Assembly: GCF_027596085.1 (NCBI RefSeq)
Contig: NC_072472.1
Location: 7,336,951 to 7,400,950, forward strand
Reading direction: 5' to 3'
Source of the DNA: Anoplopoma fimbria
Taxonomy: Eukaryota > Chordata > Actinopteri > Perciformes > Anoplopomatidae
DNA: 64,000 nt
Each line of letters opens with the position of its first letter. The stretch's first letter is position 1. Below the pieces are notes generated by a model that was not told the origin of the DNA, made no database searches, and saw only the letters and a list, made by a program, of their open reading frames with translations. Both the position numbers and the translations under genes were made by a program. This document shows, piece after piece, positions 26,618 through 38,596 of the stretch.

Positions 26618-29049
26618 CATACAAACAGAGGAGCAGAATAACTTGTCTCCTCGTGTGAACAGCCTCGCTACTGGTCGCTTGACAATTGACAGGACGGCGC
26701 CTCCGTGCCCAGTGTGAACGAGGCATATGAGGGCAGTTGGGTACTTTATACTACATGATTTGCTCTGAGCGTCTGATAATGACTCAGGTGGGTTTACAGT
26801 TAGTTAAAAGCCCATCATTGCGTAGCATACAAACACTAAAGGGCGCACCCTTGCGTTGGAATCAATGGAGTGAGAATTTGTTGACAGTTTATGGAACAAC
26901 TTCCTGGTTTATCTTTGACCAACCAAGCTTGTTGTTCTGTGTCTCTTTGTAGTTGTTTTGTGTCTATTTGTAGCCCTTTTTCCAAGAAGTCCTGAGTCTC
27001 TGTTTTGCATCTGTTTGTAGCTGTTTTGATCTTTTTGTAGTCATTTTCTGTTTCTGTTTCTTGGTGCCGTGTTCTCAGATCTCAGCACTTATACTATTAT
27101 AACTGAGAGAACCGATGGCCAGGGCTAAGACGATAGGACGAAATGCACAACAATTGTCCCATGTGTCAACCAAAGCAGAAATCAATTACTTTCCTTTTTA
27201 AAATAGGTTTGATACACGAGATGACTGCAAACCGTCAACTTCAATCATGATCTCTGAGAACAGAACAACCCTTCAAACAAGCTGCCTGCCATGTGAACGC
27301 TGTGACAGCTAGAGGCAGCCGAGGAAAAGGTCAAGATCCTTGTATGGCCTGACCACTTCAAACAGCAGAATCCCTCTTGTTGAGGTTTTGAAGGAGACAG
27401 ATCAGTTCAACTGTGTGTAGGCTGTTCAGAGGGAAGCTCCGAGATATGACACACAGTATTTGTGGCATGGGATCCCATTGGTCAGTTGAAGTTTCCGACT
27501 ATGTATCTAGGGGCTTGTTGCTTTCAGTGGTTGTTATTAATATACAGAAATGACACAGCATGCTAGTAGTGTAAGGCTGCCTAGCTGTGCAAAGGGAATT
27601 ATCCAAAATGAGATGATAACCAGATGAATCAATATGTGTGTCTTAAAATAAAATAAAATGTTTCATGTTTTGATATAAAAATAACAAAAAAATGTTCAAT
27701 CACAGTCTAAATGGAACACCTTTGTGTGTACAAATGTTGCACATAACATTCACAGCTGCAGAAATCAACAAAGCATTTTATCTGTTTTCCATCACCCATA
27801 AATATCTTTTTTGCAGCTATTACCTGTTAAAAGATTTATACATTTTGTTGAGTAACTACAGAGGTGCTCACGAATTGGGATTGTTCCATTATTGATGTTT
27901 TGTGTGCTCTATAATGTGTTTAGGAGGTTTTCTGAGCAGTGAATGGTTTTACAGAGCCCTCATGGGTGGCACATTACAATGCATCATACAATGACTGTTT
28001 AGCATTTTGTCATTAACTGAAAATAAACAGCTGCAGTTGTTGTCAAATTCATAATCCTGAGCGGAGTAAATTAATACTGACAACAATGGGGCCATTACAG
28101 AGGTGATTGAACATTTTCACATTGGGGTGGCCTTGAAGTTTTAAAGGGTTTGTTTTATAGTGTAACATTGTGTTTTGATTTTCAGTTAAACATACTGGAG
28201 TTCCCTCAGTCAAAGATAAACCAATCCAAGTTTCTTTTTTACAGTTGGAAAAAAAAGATGTCTTCATGAAGAGTTTTTAAGTATAAAAATATTTTTAACT
28301 TGTGAATCCAATGATTTACTATGACTAATTATGAGCGCATCTTTTCTCGTGGTGGCAGCAGGGCGCTTCTGTAACCCTCTGACTGAGCCTTCAAAGGAGT
28401 GAAATAACAAATTACTTTTTCCACCATATTAAATAATACATGTGAAGCACCTTCAAAGAGTCATCTTTTAGAATAAGCTACACATCCATCAATGGGAGCC
28501 TTACTCGTACATCTGCCAATGTTTGTTGCTCTAAAGTTGTAATGAAGATTCATTTTCAGTGTCAATATCCTCTTCTCCAGTCTGACATTGCATTATTCAA
28601 CCACATAATCCATAATAGACCAAAGCTAAAGCTGGTGATAGTAGAAAACCCCCTTTGAGATTCATTGAAATGTGAGATAATGCATCTGACTGAATTCCTA
28701 ATAAACTGCTGAGCTTTAAAGTGCCATAGAAATACAAAGCACCTTGAGATCCAGATGGGTCACCATTATGGCAGATATATATAAAGCTCCTAAAGTATGT
28801 TCTCTCTGCCACAAATACAACTTCAGACCTAATAGCTTCAGAAACTGTAGCACAAATTTAGAGATTGTCTGATCGAAAACTACAAAGCAAAAACCAAAGT
28901 ATTAGAGATATTGACAAGATGATGATAATGACCAATGATCAATAAAGTTATTGCATGAATGTTTGCATAAAATGACGCATGTGCAAGCTGCGATTGTGGT
29001 GACGGTTATCTCTGACCAATCAGTTTGGTCTGAGTTTTAACTCCACCTT

Positions 29050-29215
29050 CTGGTATCGGTTCAGTTCGCTTAGAACCTTGACCGAGATGGTACCCCAAAA
29101 AGTACCAGGTACCAGGTACTGTTCACAACTTTTTTTAATGTAAAACCAGAGGAAGAGCTAGTCGAGCTGAGTAGAGCCGTGCCGTACCTTGCATTTGGAA
29201 ATGCAGCATCAGTTG
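29050..29215 (+). mobile_element. MITE-like repeat with 'ggtacc' and 'gagtagagccgtgccgtacc' ends
   Basis: The segment reads 'gatggtaccccaaaaagtac', 'caggtactgttcacaac' and 'gagctgagtagagccgtgcc'. These match a known hAT-like non-autonomous DNA transposon type of fish. The inner part appears deleted or diverged, and the limits are approximate. Confidence 0.5.
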
Positions 29216-29374
29216 TGGAGCTATTACAGTCAGGACCAGCTACCCTTAAAGTCCTGCCAATTGTTTGACTTTGAATAAAATAACTTTTCATTGTTGTAAC
29301 TTACATTTATAAAAGCATCAGCAAAAATCCTAAATACCTCCCACAGCCATATTCCAAAACCCCCACCCCTAAAG

Positions 29375-29403
29375 ACACACACACCCACACACACACACAC
29401 ACA

Positions 29404-29456
<53 letters not shown>
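29375..29456 (+). repeat. (AC)n microsatellite with CCC interruptions
   Basis: CA array interrupted twice by 'cacccac'. Confidence 0.97.
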
Positions 29457-29458
<2 letters not shown>

Positions 29459-29799
29459 GCACTTACACACACTGTACCTCTCCCACTGATGCTCTGTGGA
29501 TTTGTGACATTATGTAAGAACGGGGTGTGAAGAGCTTTATAGGGTGTTACATGCTTGCAGTGAGCATGTAAGTGGCTTTTGTGCTACCACTGCTGCTGTA
29601 TGCTGCACAAAAAGCCTTTATCTCTCGCTGGGCCTAATGAGTGCAAAGCAAATTTCGACAATGCCAGTAAATATAAAAGGAGGAGGATTTTACAGCTTTA
29701 TGCGTTCTGCAATGCTGTGGTTTGTTTACAATAATATGGAATAAAAATACGAAAACCAGCAATCCCGTTCATCTATTCATTTGCATGTTAAACCATATG

Positions 29800-29960
29800 T
29801 CTAACCACTTTATGCTGCATGTTTGTTTCGTGTTTTCTCCAGACAATTTTGCAGCTATTTAAGAGCCGGTACTGCATGATATGCAAACGTTTATTTCAAG
29901 CATTGCTGCTTCATGGAAATAATCCGATTAGATAACGGAGGCTGCAATGCCTGGAGTCAA
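29800..29960. promoter_or_regulatory. Candidate conserved non-coding element
   Basis: A repeat-free block with dense homeodomain-type motifs: 'gatatgcaaac' (octamer-like), 'aataatccgattagataa' (OTX-type TAATCC next to GATTA) and 'aaatatgcatg'. The composition resembles vertebrate intronic enhancers. Conservation is not testable here. Confidence 0.25.
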
Positions 29961-30180
29961 AATATGCATGTCAGTTAAGTCCAGTGTTACTATAATGTAA
30001 ATGAGTCTTTTGAAAAAGAAAAGGCAATTATAGAGTAATTATTGATAAATATGCAACAGCTGTTCCAAAATTGATTTTAGAGTGTTGTTCCAAACATGTA
30101 ACTAAATGGATGCTAGGAGGAATTCCTCACAGATGGTAGCAGCAGTTAAAAGTTTGTAACCCGAAAAATAAGAAATATCT

Positions 30181-30245
30181 TGATATAAGAGTTATTGTTT
30201 CTGTAAGTCGACTTAGTAAAGCTGCGTCGATCCGGCCATTTTCCT
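30181..30245 (+). repeat. Short dispersed repeat, copy A ('tttctgtaagtcgactta')
   Basis: Shares 'gagtta/gttatttctgtaagtcgactta' and a following 'agctg(c/t)gtc(g/a)at..ccatttt' with 59822-59920. This suggests two diverged copies of one non-coding repeat. Confidence 0.4.
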
Positions 30246-30844
30246 GTCATCCAATAAGATGTCCCTGTTCTGGACCCATTTGATACACGGAGCAAATTGG
30301 AGATGTGGGAGGGGATTCAGATATTTTGAACCAGGTTCAGGTTCATCCCCTTGGGGACCTGAATGTGCTCGGTTCATAACAAACTGCCACTTATATTTTG
30401 AAAAAATAAATTATAACCTAGTGGCATCAGATGAATGAGAGGTCGAGGGTCCAAGAATGCATTTGAGATTCATCCCTTGGGTTCCACAAATATTCAGAGA
30501 AATCCGACTGACAATTTTTCAAGATACCGTGTCATGTACATGTGCACTATTGAGGTTAATGTTACCAATTCTGAAATAATAGATGATGATGTGATCTCTT
30601 TTGCAATAAATTAATGCATTTGATTGTGTTATATTTTCCATGAAATGTCAGCTGCTGCTGCTTAAGCTTCAGATTCGTTTACATGCTCTCTGGCTCTCCA
30701 AAAGCCACTTAACATCTAGAGCACATGCTGTCTGAAATGCAGAAAGCAGTACTGCAGCTCAGAAAGCTTTGCAATGAAATCTCCTGATACAGTGGGTAAA
30801 TGTCATGATCATTTCACTGGTGACTCTTAACATAAATTAGCAGC

Positions 30845-31170
30845 ACTTTAAAGGGCCAGTGTGTATGATGTCTGGGATCTATTGGTAGAAATATGACATT
30901 CATAAATATGTTTTGATGAGTGAATAAGCACCTGAAACTTAAATTTGTTGTGTTTTTGTAAGTATAGGATGAGCTCTTTATATCTACATAGGGAGAAGGT
31001 CCTCTTCATAGAGTCCACCATGTTGCACCGCCATGTTTCTACAGTAGCCCTGAACGGACAAACCAACACTGGATTTAGTGTGAGTCTTTCACATTTTTAC
31101 GTTGGGTGAAGGCCATGAACCATATTTCGCCAGCACCCGTGAGCAGGGAGGGGTGAGCGGAGCGGTAAGT
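30845..31170 (+). mobile_element. Teleost MITE/SINE-like interspersed repeat
   Basis: The segment contains 'agggccagtgtgtatgatg', 'tatatctacatagggagaag', 'gagtccaccatgttgcaccg' and 'ccatgtttctacagtagccc'. I recognise this as a very common non-coding repeat in percomorph fish genomes and transcripts. No coding capacity. Limits are approximate, and I do not assign a family name. Confidence 0.65.
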
Positions 31171-31896
31171 GGCAATCGCTGTGTAGTTTCATCTTCAATT
31201 TAAACTTAAAAAGCCGATCTGAAACCCTTGATGGGTTGAGTGTTATTAACATTAACATTTTTATGGTTTTGAAATAGTTTAAAGTGTAGTTTTAAGTTCC
31301 CCCCTAGATACGTTTTGAAAGTATGTAAAAAAAACTTGGGTATGATGAATATTTTGTATAACATGGTTTTCCTGCATAAAAAGTAAAAAAATAAAAATAA
31401 ATGCTGGTTGCGGTAGGTTGAAAGTTGAAATAACAGTGCTCATCAAGATGGCAGCTTCATGACTGGCTTGCAATCTGCAGCTATCATTTTGGCATTTGCT
31501 CTGTTTTCTCTGTGGGAGGAAACTTAGGAAAGACTCAGCCATACGTGTTTGACCCAAATGAGGAGTCTGTTGGGCACCAAAATCTGCACACATCAGACCG
31601 GCACATAGGATTACCACGCAAAACATCACGGTCACAACCCTTTTTGCGGGATAGAAAACCGAAGATTATTTGTTGAGTCTGCATTTACGTATGAGACACC
31701 GATTGCCTTTAAAATTCTGTGATTTACTAAATCTAGCTGGCCTGGTGTATATTTGAATATCAGATCTTAGGGAAGTGCACAGACATCTCTTCTCTTCGGT
31801 AGAAGAATTGAAAAACACCTCTCTAGTGATACAAGTCAGTATAGTCAAGGTCGGACATTTCAGGGAACATAAAAATAATAAAAACACCCTTCATAT

Positions 31897-31932
31897 AGTT
31901 GCAATATAGACTTTGAATAAATATATATATAT

Positions 31933-31990
<58 letters not shown>

Positions 31991-32005
31991 TTCTATATTG
32001 CAACT
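31897..32005. repeat. Inverted repeat enclosing a (TA)n loop
   Basis: The left arm is 'agttgcaatatagactt' (31897-31913). The right arm, 'aagttctatattgcaact' (31988-32005), is its reverse complement apart from one extra base. The space between is a (TA)n array with one ATA slip. The whole forms a long stem. Confidence 0.9.
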
Positions 32006-32484
32006 GTAAGTTTTTCTGAAAGTTAATGTAATTTGTCCTGAAAAGAAAACTTGGCCTCATCAAGCTAAATTTCCCCGTCAGGATGTATAACTTCCTCCAC
32101 TCATCTCCTACAGTGTAGTTACATAAACCAGGTGCATCACTTTACATATGATCTCCTACAAATTAACATCTAAAGCAGGCTTTTCCTCCCTTCTCTTCCC
32201 CTCTCTACCTCACCGTCCTCCCGCCTTTCATGCCCCTCTTTGCTCAGAGGAGACAGAGGGGGAGGTATCGTGCTGGATTCAAATAAAGAGATCGAGAAGT
32301 AAACAGAGGAGCGGCGAGGGAGGCAGGGAGGGCAGGAGGGAGGGATGGATGGAACGCGGCTGCTGGTTGGTGTCGCTAATGATGAGGAAAATGGAGGGTC
32401 ATGTGGGAGCCATGGCTGGATGGAGAGGGAGGGAGTTGGTGTAGTATAAAGAGTCAAGATCACTTGAGTGGTGGGCGGATGCTT

Positions 32485-32529
32485 TGTGTGTGTGTGTGTG
32501 CGTGCACGTGTGTGTGTGTGTGTGTGTGT
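32485..32529 (+). repeat. (GT)n microsatellite, imperfect
   Basis: GT array interrupted by 'cgtgcacg', part of the simple-repeat cluster at 32.2-33.0 kb. Confidence 0.95.
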
Positions 32530-32657
32530 CATCCTGCAGAGTTCTCTCTCTCTTTCTCCACCTGCTCAAGTCGTGTGCGTTGACATGTGCTTAGACTACA
32601 GGGTGGCGGTACATGCCTTTACTTGTGCGAGTCAAACCAGGTTATCCATGAGCGAGA

Positions 32658-32658
<1 letters not shown>

Positions 32659-32740
<82 letters not shown>
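32659..32740 (+). repeat. (TG)41 microsatellite
   Basis: Uninterrupted TG array, the longest GT-type repeat in the window. Confidence 0.97.
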
Positions 32741-32742
<2 letters not shown>

Positions 32743-32873
32743 TGCAGTGTGTATGTAAGAGTGGAGGGGCGGCAGCCAAGTGATTAATGCGTCAGAGAGG
32801 CAGCTGTGGTCTGGGCTCACTCATTTGGAAATATCTTTCAGGGAAGAAAGACGGGGCGGGAGAGCTTTGAGAA

Positions 32874-32897
32874 GGGTGGGGTGGGGGGAGGGTGGGG
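32874..32897 (+). other. G-quadruplex-forming tract
   Basis: The plus strand has four or more runs of at least three G separated by single bases (GGGTGGGG, TGGGGGG, AGGG, TGGGG), a strong G4 pattern. A GGGGCGGG lies just upstream and an 18-G run at 33008-33025. Confidence 0.75.
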
Positions 32898-33007
32898 TGG
32901 CGGTGGTGTGGCGCTTCTACATCACTTGCCAGATAAACAAAAAGTGAGCTGAGAGCCTTTACCGGGGTCGAACGGGGCGGCGAAGGAGAGAGGGAGAATT
33001 AGAGAAC

Positions 33008-33025
33008 GGGGGGGGGGGGGGGGGG
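33008..33025 (+). repeat. Poly-G tract (18 bp)
   Basis: Uninterrupted G run ending the GC-rich cluster. Confidence 0.95.
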
Positions 33026-33129
33026 TAGAGGGCACTGCAGCATCCTCTTGTCCTCTAACATATCAGGACTCATTAGCGTCTCCTTTCAGCGTCAACATGT
33101 CTTCAACTCACAAAAATAAAACAAGCGCT

Positions 33130-33675
33130 TCCTAATAACCATCATTAATAACTAGTACATTGATAGGTAATTAAACTTAAATGAATAGTTATTTTAATGT
33201 TTACAAAAACTGAATTCATAATCAATAGTGGTTACTTATTATTGGTAATGCTATTATTGTTGTTATTTTATCATTAGTTTAATATGGAAATAGCTTGTTT
33301 ATAAATTATAAATTCTATCAGCTGATAAGAGATGATACAACAATTACATTCTGATTACATAAGTCAATTATTTACTAGGAGTTTATTGTTGCATACATTA
33401 TTACATTGTTGTACCGTAATAAGCATCTATAATTACCAAATGATTTGTAAACCTTTAAGAAATTGTATGTAAATATCTATAAACATTACAGATACAGAAG
33501 GACCAGAAACCATTCATTAATTATTGAAAAAGTATCATCAATTTATCTCAATAATGTTTATAGATGCTTTACTTTATTTATAAACTATTTAACAATATAT
33601 AATAACGATTAGATGCAACTTTATAAAAGCTAACCAGGTAATGTTTATAGATGGTTTACAAACCAATCATTAACC
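33130..33675. repeat. Diverged repeat with 'aatgtttatagatg' units
   Basis: 'aatgtttatagatg(c/g)ttta' occurs near 33550 and 33640, with several 'ttataaa' and 'attaattatt' variants around it. This is consistent with an old internally repetitive element. The region is strongly AT-rich and non-coding. Confidence 0.35.
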
Positions 33676-33676
33676 A

Positions 33677-33678
<2 letters not shown>

Positions 33679-33726
<48 letters not shown>
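33679..33726 (+). repeat. (AAT)n microsatellite
   Basis: Uninterrupted AAT array of about 16 units, directly next to an interspersed-repeat tail. Confidence 0.97.
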
Positions 33727-33910
33727 TATCTTTATTTATATAGCACATTTCATACAGACTATGTAGCTCAAAGTGCTGTACATTTGAAAAATAAAAAGTA
33801 AAAGTAAAAAAATAGATAAATAAAAATAGTAACAGAATAACATGTTGGTACAGAGCAACAACTAGTGCAGTCCAGAAAATGTAAGCATATGAATAAAACT
33901 GAAAAACATA
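33727..33910 (+). mobile_element. Interspersed-repeat tail ('tttatttatatagcacattt' type)
   Basis: 'tttatttatatagcacattt' followed by 'atgtagctcaaagtgctgta' and A-rich sequence is a frequent 3' end of fish interspersed elements. It abuts the (AAT)n microsatellite at 33679-33726, a typical tail arrangement. Confidence 0.5.
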
Positions 33911-35535
33911 TTGACATAGTGTTACATATATTTATCAGTCTATCTATGTAATATAATTAGATGTTTTATGTTAGACTTCTTTAAGGTTTAGGAATCATTT
34001 ATCATATACAAATACTTTATATGGCACATCAAATGGTATAATGTGTGAAACGCTGAATTTCAGAAAGATCATTTAGCTCAACTGCTAGATATGTTTGTGG
34101 CGGATTGTAAAATCTGTAATGGATCCTAAAACTTTAATTCTTTCTGAAAAACGGGGCTCATTTCACATTTGGTAACTAAACGAGCTGTTTAAGTCTGGCT
34201 CAAATTTACTGAACTGTAAACTATCAAAGATATTTCCACAGTAGCACGTGAGGCATTTACCTCTTTGCTGCGTGCACACAATGCTTATTAGACAATGCTC
34301 TACCTGAAGAAAAACAAGGAGTGCAGGTGGGAAAACTCTTGCAGGGTTTCTGTGCATCCTGACTCAACCCTTTTTAAAAAGTCGAGCGAGTCGTGTGGAT
34401 TTTATGTTGAGTCAGGCAGCTGCAGAACAGCGTGAGAAGGCAGCGAGGGGATATCTCACAATCATCTCCTGACACACGCAGGGCGAAGCAGGTTTACTCC
34501 TCAGGGGCAACGACAGGTGACAAACAACTGATGACGAAGGTGTCTGTCTAAGAGAGAGCTCAGCAATGCAGTCTATCTGTCAGACAAACAGCACCTGACA
34601 TCCAGCGTGTGACGCAAATATATGACTAATAAGAAGTGTGACTACTTGAAAAGGCAATTAAAAATAAATTAAATTGAGATGAACAACTCAAATTAGGTAA
34701 AAAAAAAAAAGAAACGTGTGATATTTGTTCTTTCCTTTCAGTCAGTGTAATTTCACATGTATCTTATATATATATATATTACTGTTAACACCTTTTTAGC
34801 TTGGTAGCAGCAGATATGTCACTAATTAACAGGTTTATTGCAGATAAATGGAAGTTACATGGATGTTTTTACCTTATTAGCTTGGTACTGTACATTGACA
34901 CGGAGTTTACTTTTTGTATCAACACGTTGTTGACAGTTGCAGGCACCCACTCGGTGATATAATTGGACATTTTTTGACTCCATGAGTCGATGTGGAGTGC
35001 ACTATTAGTACCATCTCCTTTGGGAAAGAGGCACACTTTTATAGCCTGACTGTACATCACATTCACACCAAACTGGAGATGTCAGAGGCGTTTCAAAACT
35101 AACGAAGCACTGATCCGAAGCTTACAACGAGCTGACGAACTGACTTCACCAAACCGACGAATATCAGAATTGCAATGGACAAAAAGTAGACTCCATGGCA
35201 GTGTGGATTACACTTTAGAAGGAGGCTGCCCCACAATTTGGGACACGGCAATAAAATAGCCTTGGTCTATCGCAAGGGGAAGGATTCTGAGGTTGGCTTT
35301 GGTCAAAAATCCACAGATATTTTTTTTTCATTCCCAGTCCGTCTCTTTTGTAGCTCCTGTGTGACTCCCACGTTCTTTTTCTTACAGAACATTTCATCTA
35401 ACACAGTGCAGTGCTGCCTCTCTCTTTACTGATCCGCTCTCCTACAGCTGTGTTTTGGATACCGCTTGTGCTAACTGCACATTTCCCGCTGCTGCTACAA
35501 TTGTAAAGCTTTTTCCTGGCCAAGCACAGTAAGGC

Positions 35536-35559
35536 TTTTTTTTTTTTTTTTTTTTTTTT
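35536..35559 (+). repeat. Poly-T tract (24 bp)
   Basis: Uninterrupted T run. Confidence 0.95.
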
Positions 35560-35860
35560 GGGTGTGCAGCAGCTACAGCAAATGATGTGGTATTTTTTGC
35601 TCCGAACACTCAAATACTAATCTGTTGTATGTGCCATGATAGAAACATGATTCGGGGCTTTTCTGCCAGTGGATCAGGTTTTGGAGAGGAAAGCATGTTC
35701 CATGGCTTGACATCTGGAAGATGCTGACATCATTCCCGATCCATTCCAATTCACATTCTCATTTAGTCATTTTCGTCATATGGAGTATCTATGCTGTAAT
35801 TTTATTTAGTTTTGTTATTGTGTACACACAACATATATAACATGTCTATCCATCCAAGGT

Positions 35861-35958
35861 GTTGCTCTTTCTGAGGTTCTTTCCATTTATCCCCATTACA
35901 GAGCATTTGGGTGTTGCTCTTTCCTTATCTGAACCTTATCTGAAACTTATCTGAAACG
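35861..35958 (+). repeat. Short local tandem repeats
   Basis: 'gtgttgctctttc' occurs twice and 'cttatctgaa' three times within about 100 bp, just left of the 441-bp repeat copy. Confidence 0.8.
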
Positions 35959-35998
35959 TGTCAAAGAACAGAAGGTGTTGTATGCTGTACACCTGAAG

Positions 35999-36439
35999 GA
36001 GCAATCTAAAGTAAATCAGTTGCATGTGCTCATTTACCGATCTGAAGTTTGTTTATTTTGCTCTTGACTGGCAGTATAAATCACTAAGGTAATCTGATTT
36101 GAGAGAAATTTTCATATTTTTAAACCATAAAAGTAAAAAACAAATGGATTATTTATGTGATAAAACCGAACCAAAGTCCTGTACTAAAGCTAGCTTTTGG
36201 TGTAGCCATCGATAGCGCACTCGTCACTCAGGGGCAAGTCGTCCCAGTGCTTTCTGGGCAAATCGTCAAATGGGACAATTTGGTTGAAAATAAGAATATG
36301 CTATGTAGCTAATGTCCGTGACAACATTTAAACTTTGCTGAGTTAGCAGTTTGGTTAATTCATATTGCATTAAGTTTTGAATTGTAAGTTAAAAACGTAA
36401 TTTGTTATTCGTTTACACTTTTTCTAGTAAGAGTGTTGT
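35999..36439 (+). repeat. Direct repeat, left copy (441 bp)
   Basis: This matches 38160-38596 almost base for base. By eye there are three or four substitutions (for example 'catatttttaaac' versus 'catatatttaaac') and one 4-bp indel ('aatgtccgtgac' versus 'aatttgac'). It contains a TATA-like 'cagtataaatcac'. Confidence 0.95.
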
Positions 36440-38596
36440 TTGGTCCGCGTGTTCTTATTCTGTCTTGCCCGCGGTAGCCTATTTATTTACTTCCAAAGGT
36501 TGTTCATGATTTTTTTCATGCAATGACACTGATGAAGCCCTTGTATTTGAAACATCTGGCTAAATGATTTCAGACTTTTAAGTGCATAATGAGTTTGGAA
36601 AGCCTCTACTTTAAATGTTCCTATTTATTGAAAAATCTATTTTGACAATTTACCACTTACCCGGTGCTTGGGTTACTTGTCACAAATCAACATTCTGTAC
36701 TTAACTAATGAATAACTAAAATGAGAAGTAAAATCTAATGATTTCACATTGGTTAACAATAATTCATTTCTTAATTTAATATGGAAAATGAGTGACTGTG
36801 ATGTACTGAGACCGAAAAATTGAAAAGTGAAAGCAAACTCTCAGATTGTAAAGCACCTTGTGGCACATTTGTGATTTGTGGTATTGGGCTATGAATATAA
36901 ACATTTACTTGACTAGAAAAACCTTCAGCTCATCAGGCCCCTGAATGCAGTGTATGCATCATGGCTCTGACCAAACAGTAAAATACAGAGAAACAGCACA
37001 AGTGACATGCTGTTTCTGTGACTCTTTGATTTTGGCGGCAACACTTAAAATTAGAGTTAAGGGGTTAATAATTGAACAGTACAGATTAAACACTAATTGT
37101 GATGGCAAGAGAGCACCTGTCAGTTAAGTTTGTGTATATGAATGAATATTAACATGCTCTAACCAGGATAAATGTAAACTCCACAAGACACTAATAGTCC
37201 TACTACACCTTGGAAAAAGTATGAACTATAAAAAATGACATTTGGCAGTCTCAGGAGACATGGCTAATGATGGAGTAAAGAATGTCAGTGGGTGTGATCC
37301 CTCCACTTATTTAGACACTGGTATGCCTGTTGACTAAACTCAGGACACCGCCAGCTGTAACTGCAGTTATAGAGGTTTTTGGAATGAATGCAGCATCAGC
37401 TAACACTTTTGATATGCAAATCAAAGGAACTGTGATTCAGAAAACAGCATGTGGATGAACATCGGCAACAGAAGAGGCTATGAGCTTTTTATTTATTTAA
37501 GGTCCACTTAGGAATAAACAATAAAGCCAGAGGCCTGGAACAGTGCCATAAAATCTACCAACATGGTCATTAGTGTACAAAGATCTTACTGCGGGATGAT
37601 ACAAAAACAGTGAGCTAAAATAGGTTAAAAAGTACAGAAAAGCTGCAAATATCTGTGATAATTATTTGCAGGTTCTGCACAATGAGGCAACCCTATCACA
37701 TTAAATGTATATAATCATTTTATTCAAGTCTATTTGAAGCAATGGTGATCCAGCAGCTCGAAAAAGCTGCAGTTTAAGACACATCGGGTTGAGGTCTGTT
37801 GGGTTTTCTGATTTTGTCCGTAGTTGCTGGCATGCAGCTGTGAGAAACAGTCAATACTCTGTCAATAACAGTTTGGTTCGCTGCTCTTTTCTATGTACAG
37901 TCAATCACTTTCTCACTACCAACTTGTAAAATACCGCCACTTGGTCAATGCATCTTGGAGTCCGATACTGATGCATGGAGGCACCCTTTAACGTCTTTAT
38001 GTGATGCACTGGGCTTTCAACTAACTGTGAACCCACCTGTGTCCTTATTAGATGGTCAGAGCAACTGACGTAGTATCACTCCGTAGTCACAGTCAAGTAA
38101 ACATCAAGAACTGATCTTTTCCTATTAGTAGTTTGATTGCCTAACTTCCTGAGAAGGCAGAGCAATCTAAAGTAAATCAGTTGCATGTGCTCATTTACCG
38201 ATCTGAAGTTTGTTTATTTTGCTCTTGACTGGCAGTATAAATCACTAAGGTAATCTGATTTGAGAGAAATTTTCATATATTTAAACCATAAAAGTAAAAA
38301 ACAAATGGATTATTTATGTGATAAAACTGAACCAAAGTCCTGTACTAAAGCTAGCTTTTGGTGTAGCCATCGATAGCGCACTCGTCACTCAGGGGCAAGT
38401 CGTCCCAGTGCTTTCTGGGCAAATCGTCAAATGGGACAATTTGGTTGAAAATAAGAATATGCTATGTAGCTAATTTGACAACATTTAAACTTTGCTGAGT
38501 TAGCAGTTTGGTTAATTCATATTGCATTAAGTTTTGAATTGTAACTTAAAAACGTAATTTGTTATTCGTTTACACTTTTTCTAGTAAGAGTGTTGT
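36002..38596. mobile_element. Candidate non-autonomous LTR-like element (two direct repeats, AAGGAG flanks)
   Basis: Two nearly identical repeats (about 438 and 434 bp) bracket 1.7 kb of non-coding sequence. AAGGAG sits immediately outside both ends (35996-36001 and 38597-38602), as a 6-bp target-site duplication would. A purine-rich stretch 'gagaaggcagag' lies just before the right repeat, and 'tggtccgcg' follows just after the left one, where a polypurine tract and primer-binding site would be. Against an LTR element, the repeats do not begin TG or end CA, and there is no gag or pol reading frame. A local segmental duplication is the main alternative. Confidence 0.4.
38160..38596 (+). repeat. 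Direct repeat, right copy (437 bp)
   Basis: Second copy of the repeat at 35999-36439, about 99% identical, in the same orientation and offset by 2161 bp. The sequences flanking the two copies do not match each other apart from the first few bases. Confidence 0.95.

Noticed and set aside
32468..32758. Open frames rich in VCVCVC or THTHTH (also at 3270, 10268, 29230, 32632)
   Set aside because: These are translations of GT/AC microsatellites with no other protein-like sequence.
36528..36555. Hammerhead-ribozyme-like core (CTGATGA ... GAAAC) inside the direct-repeat element
   Set aside because: The segment between the two core boxes ('agcccttgtattt') cannot form stem II, and stems I and III are not evident, so a working ribozyme is not supported.
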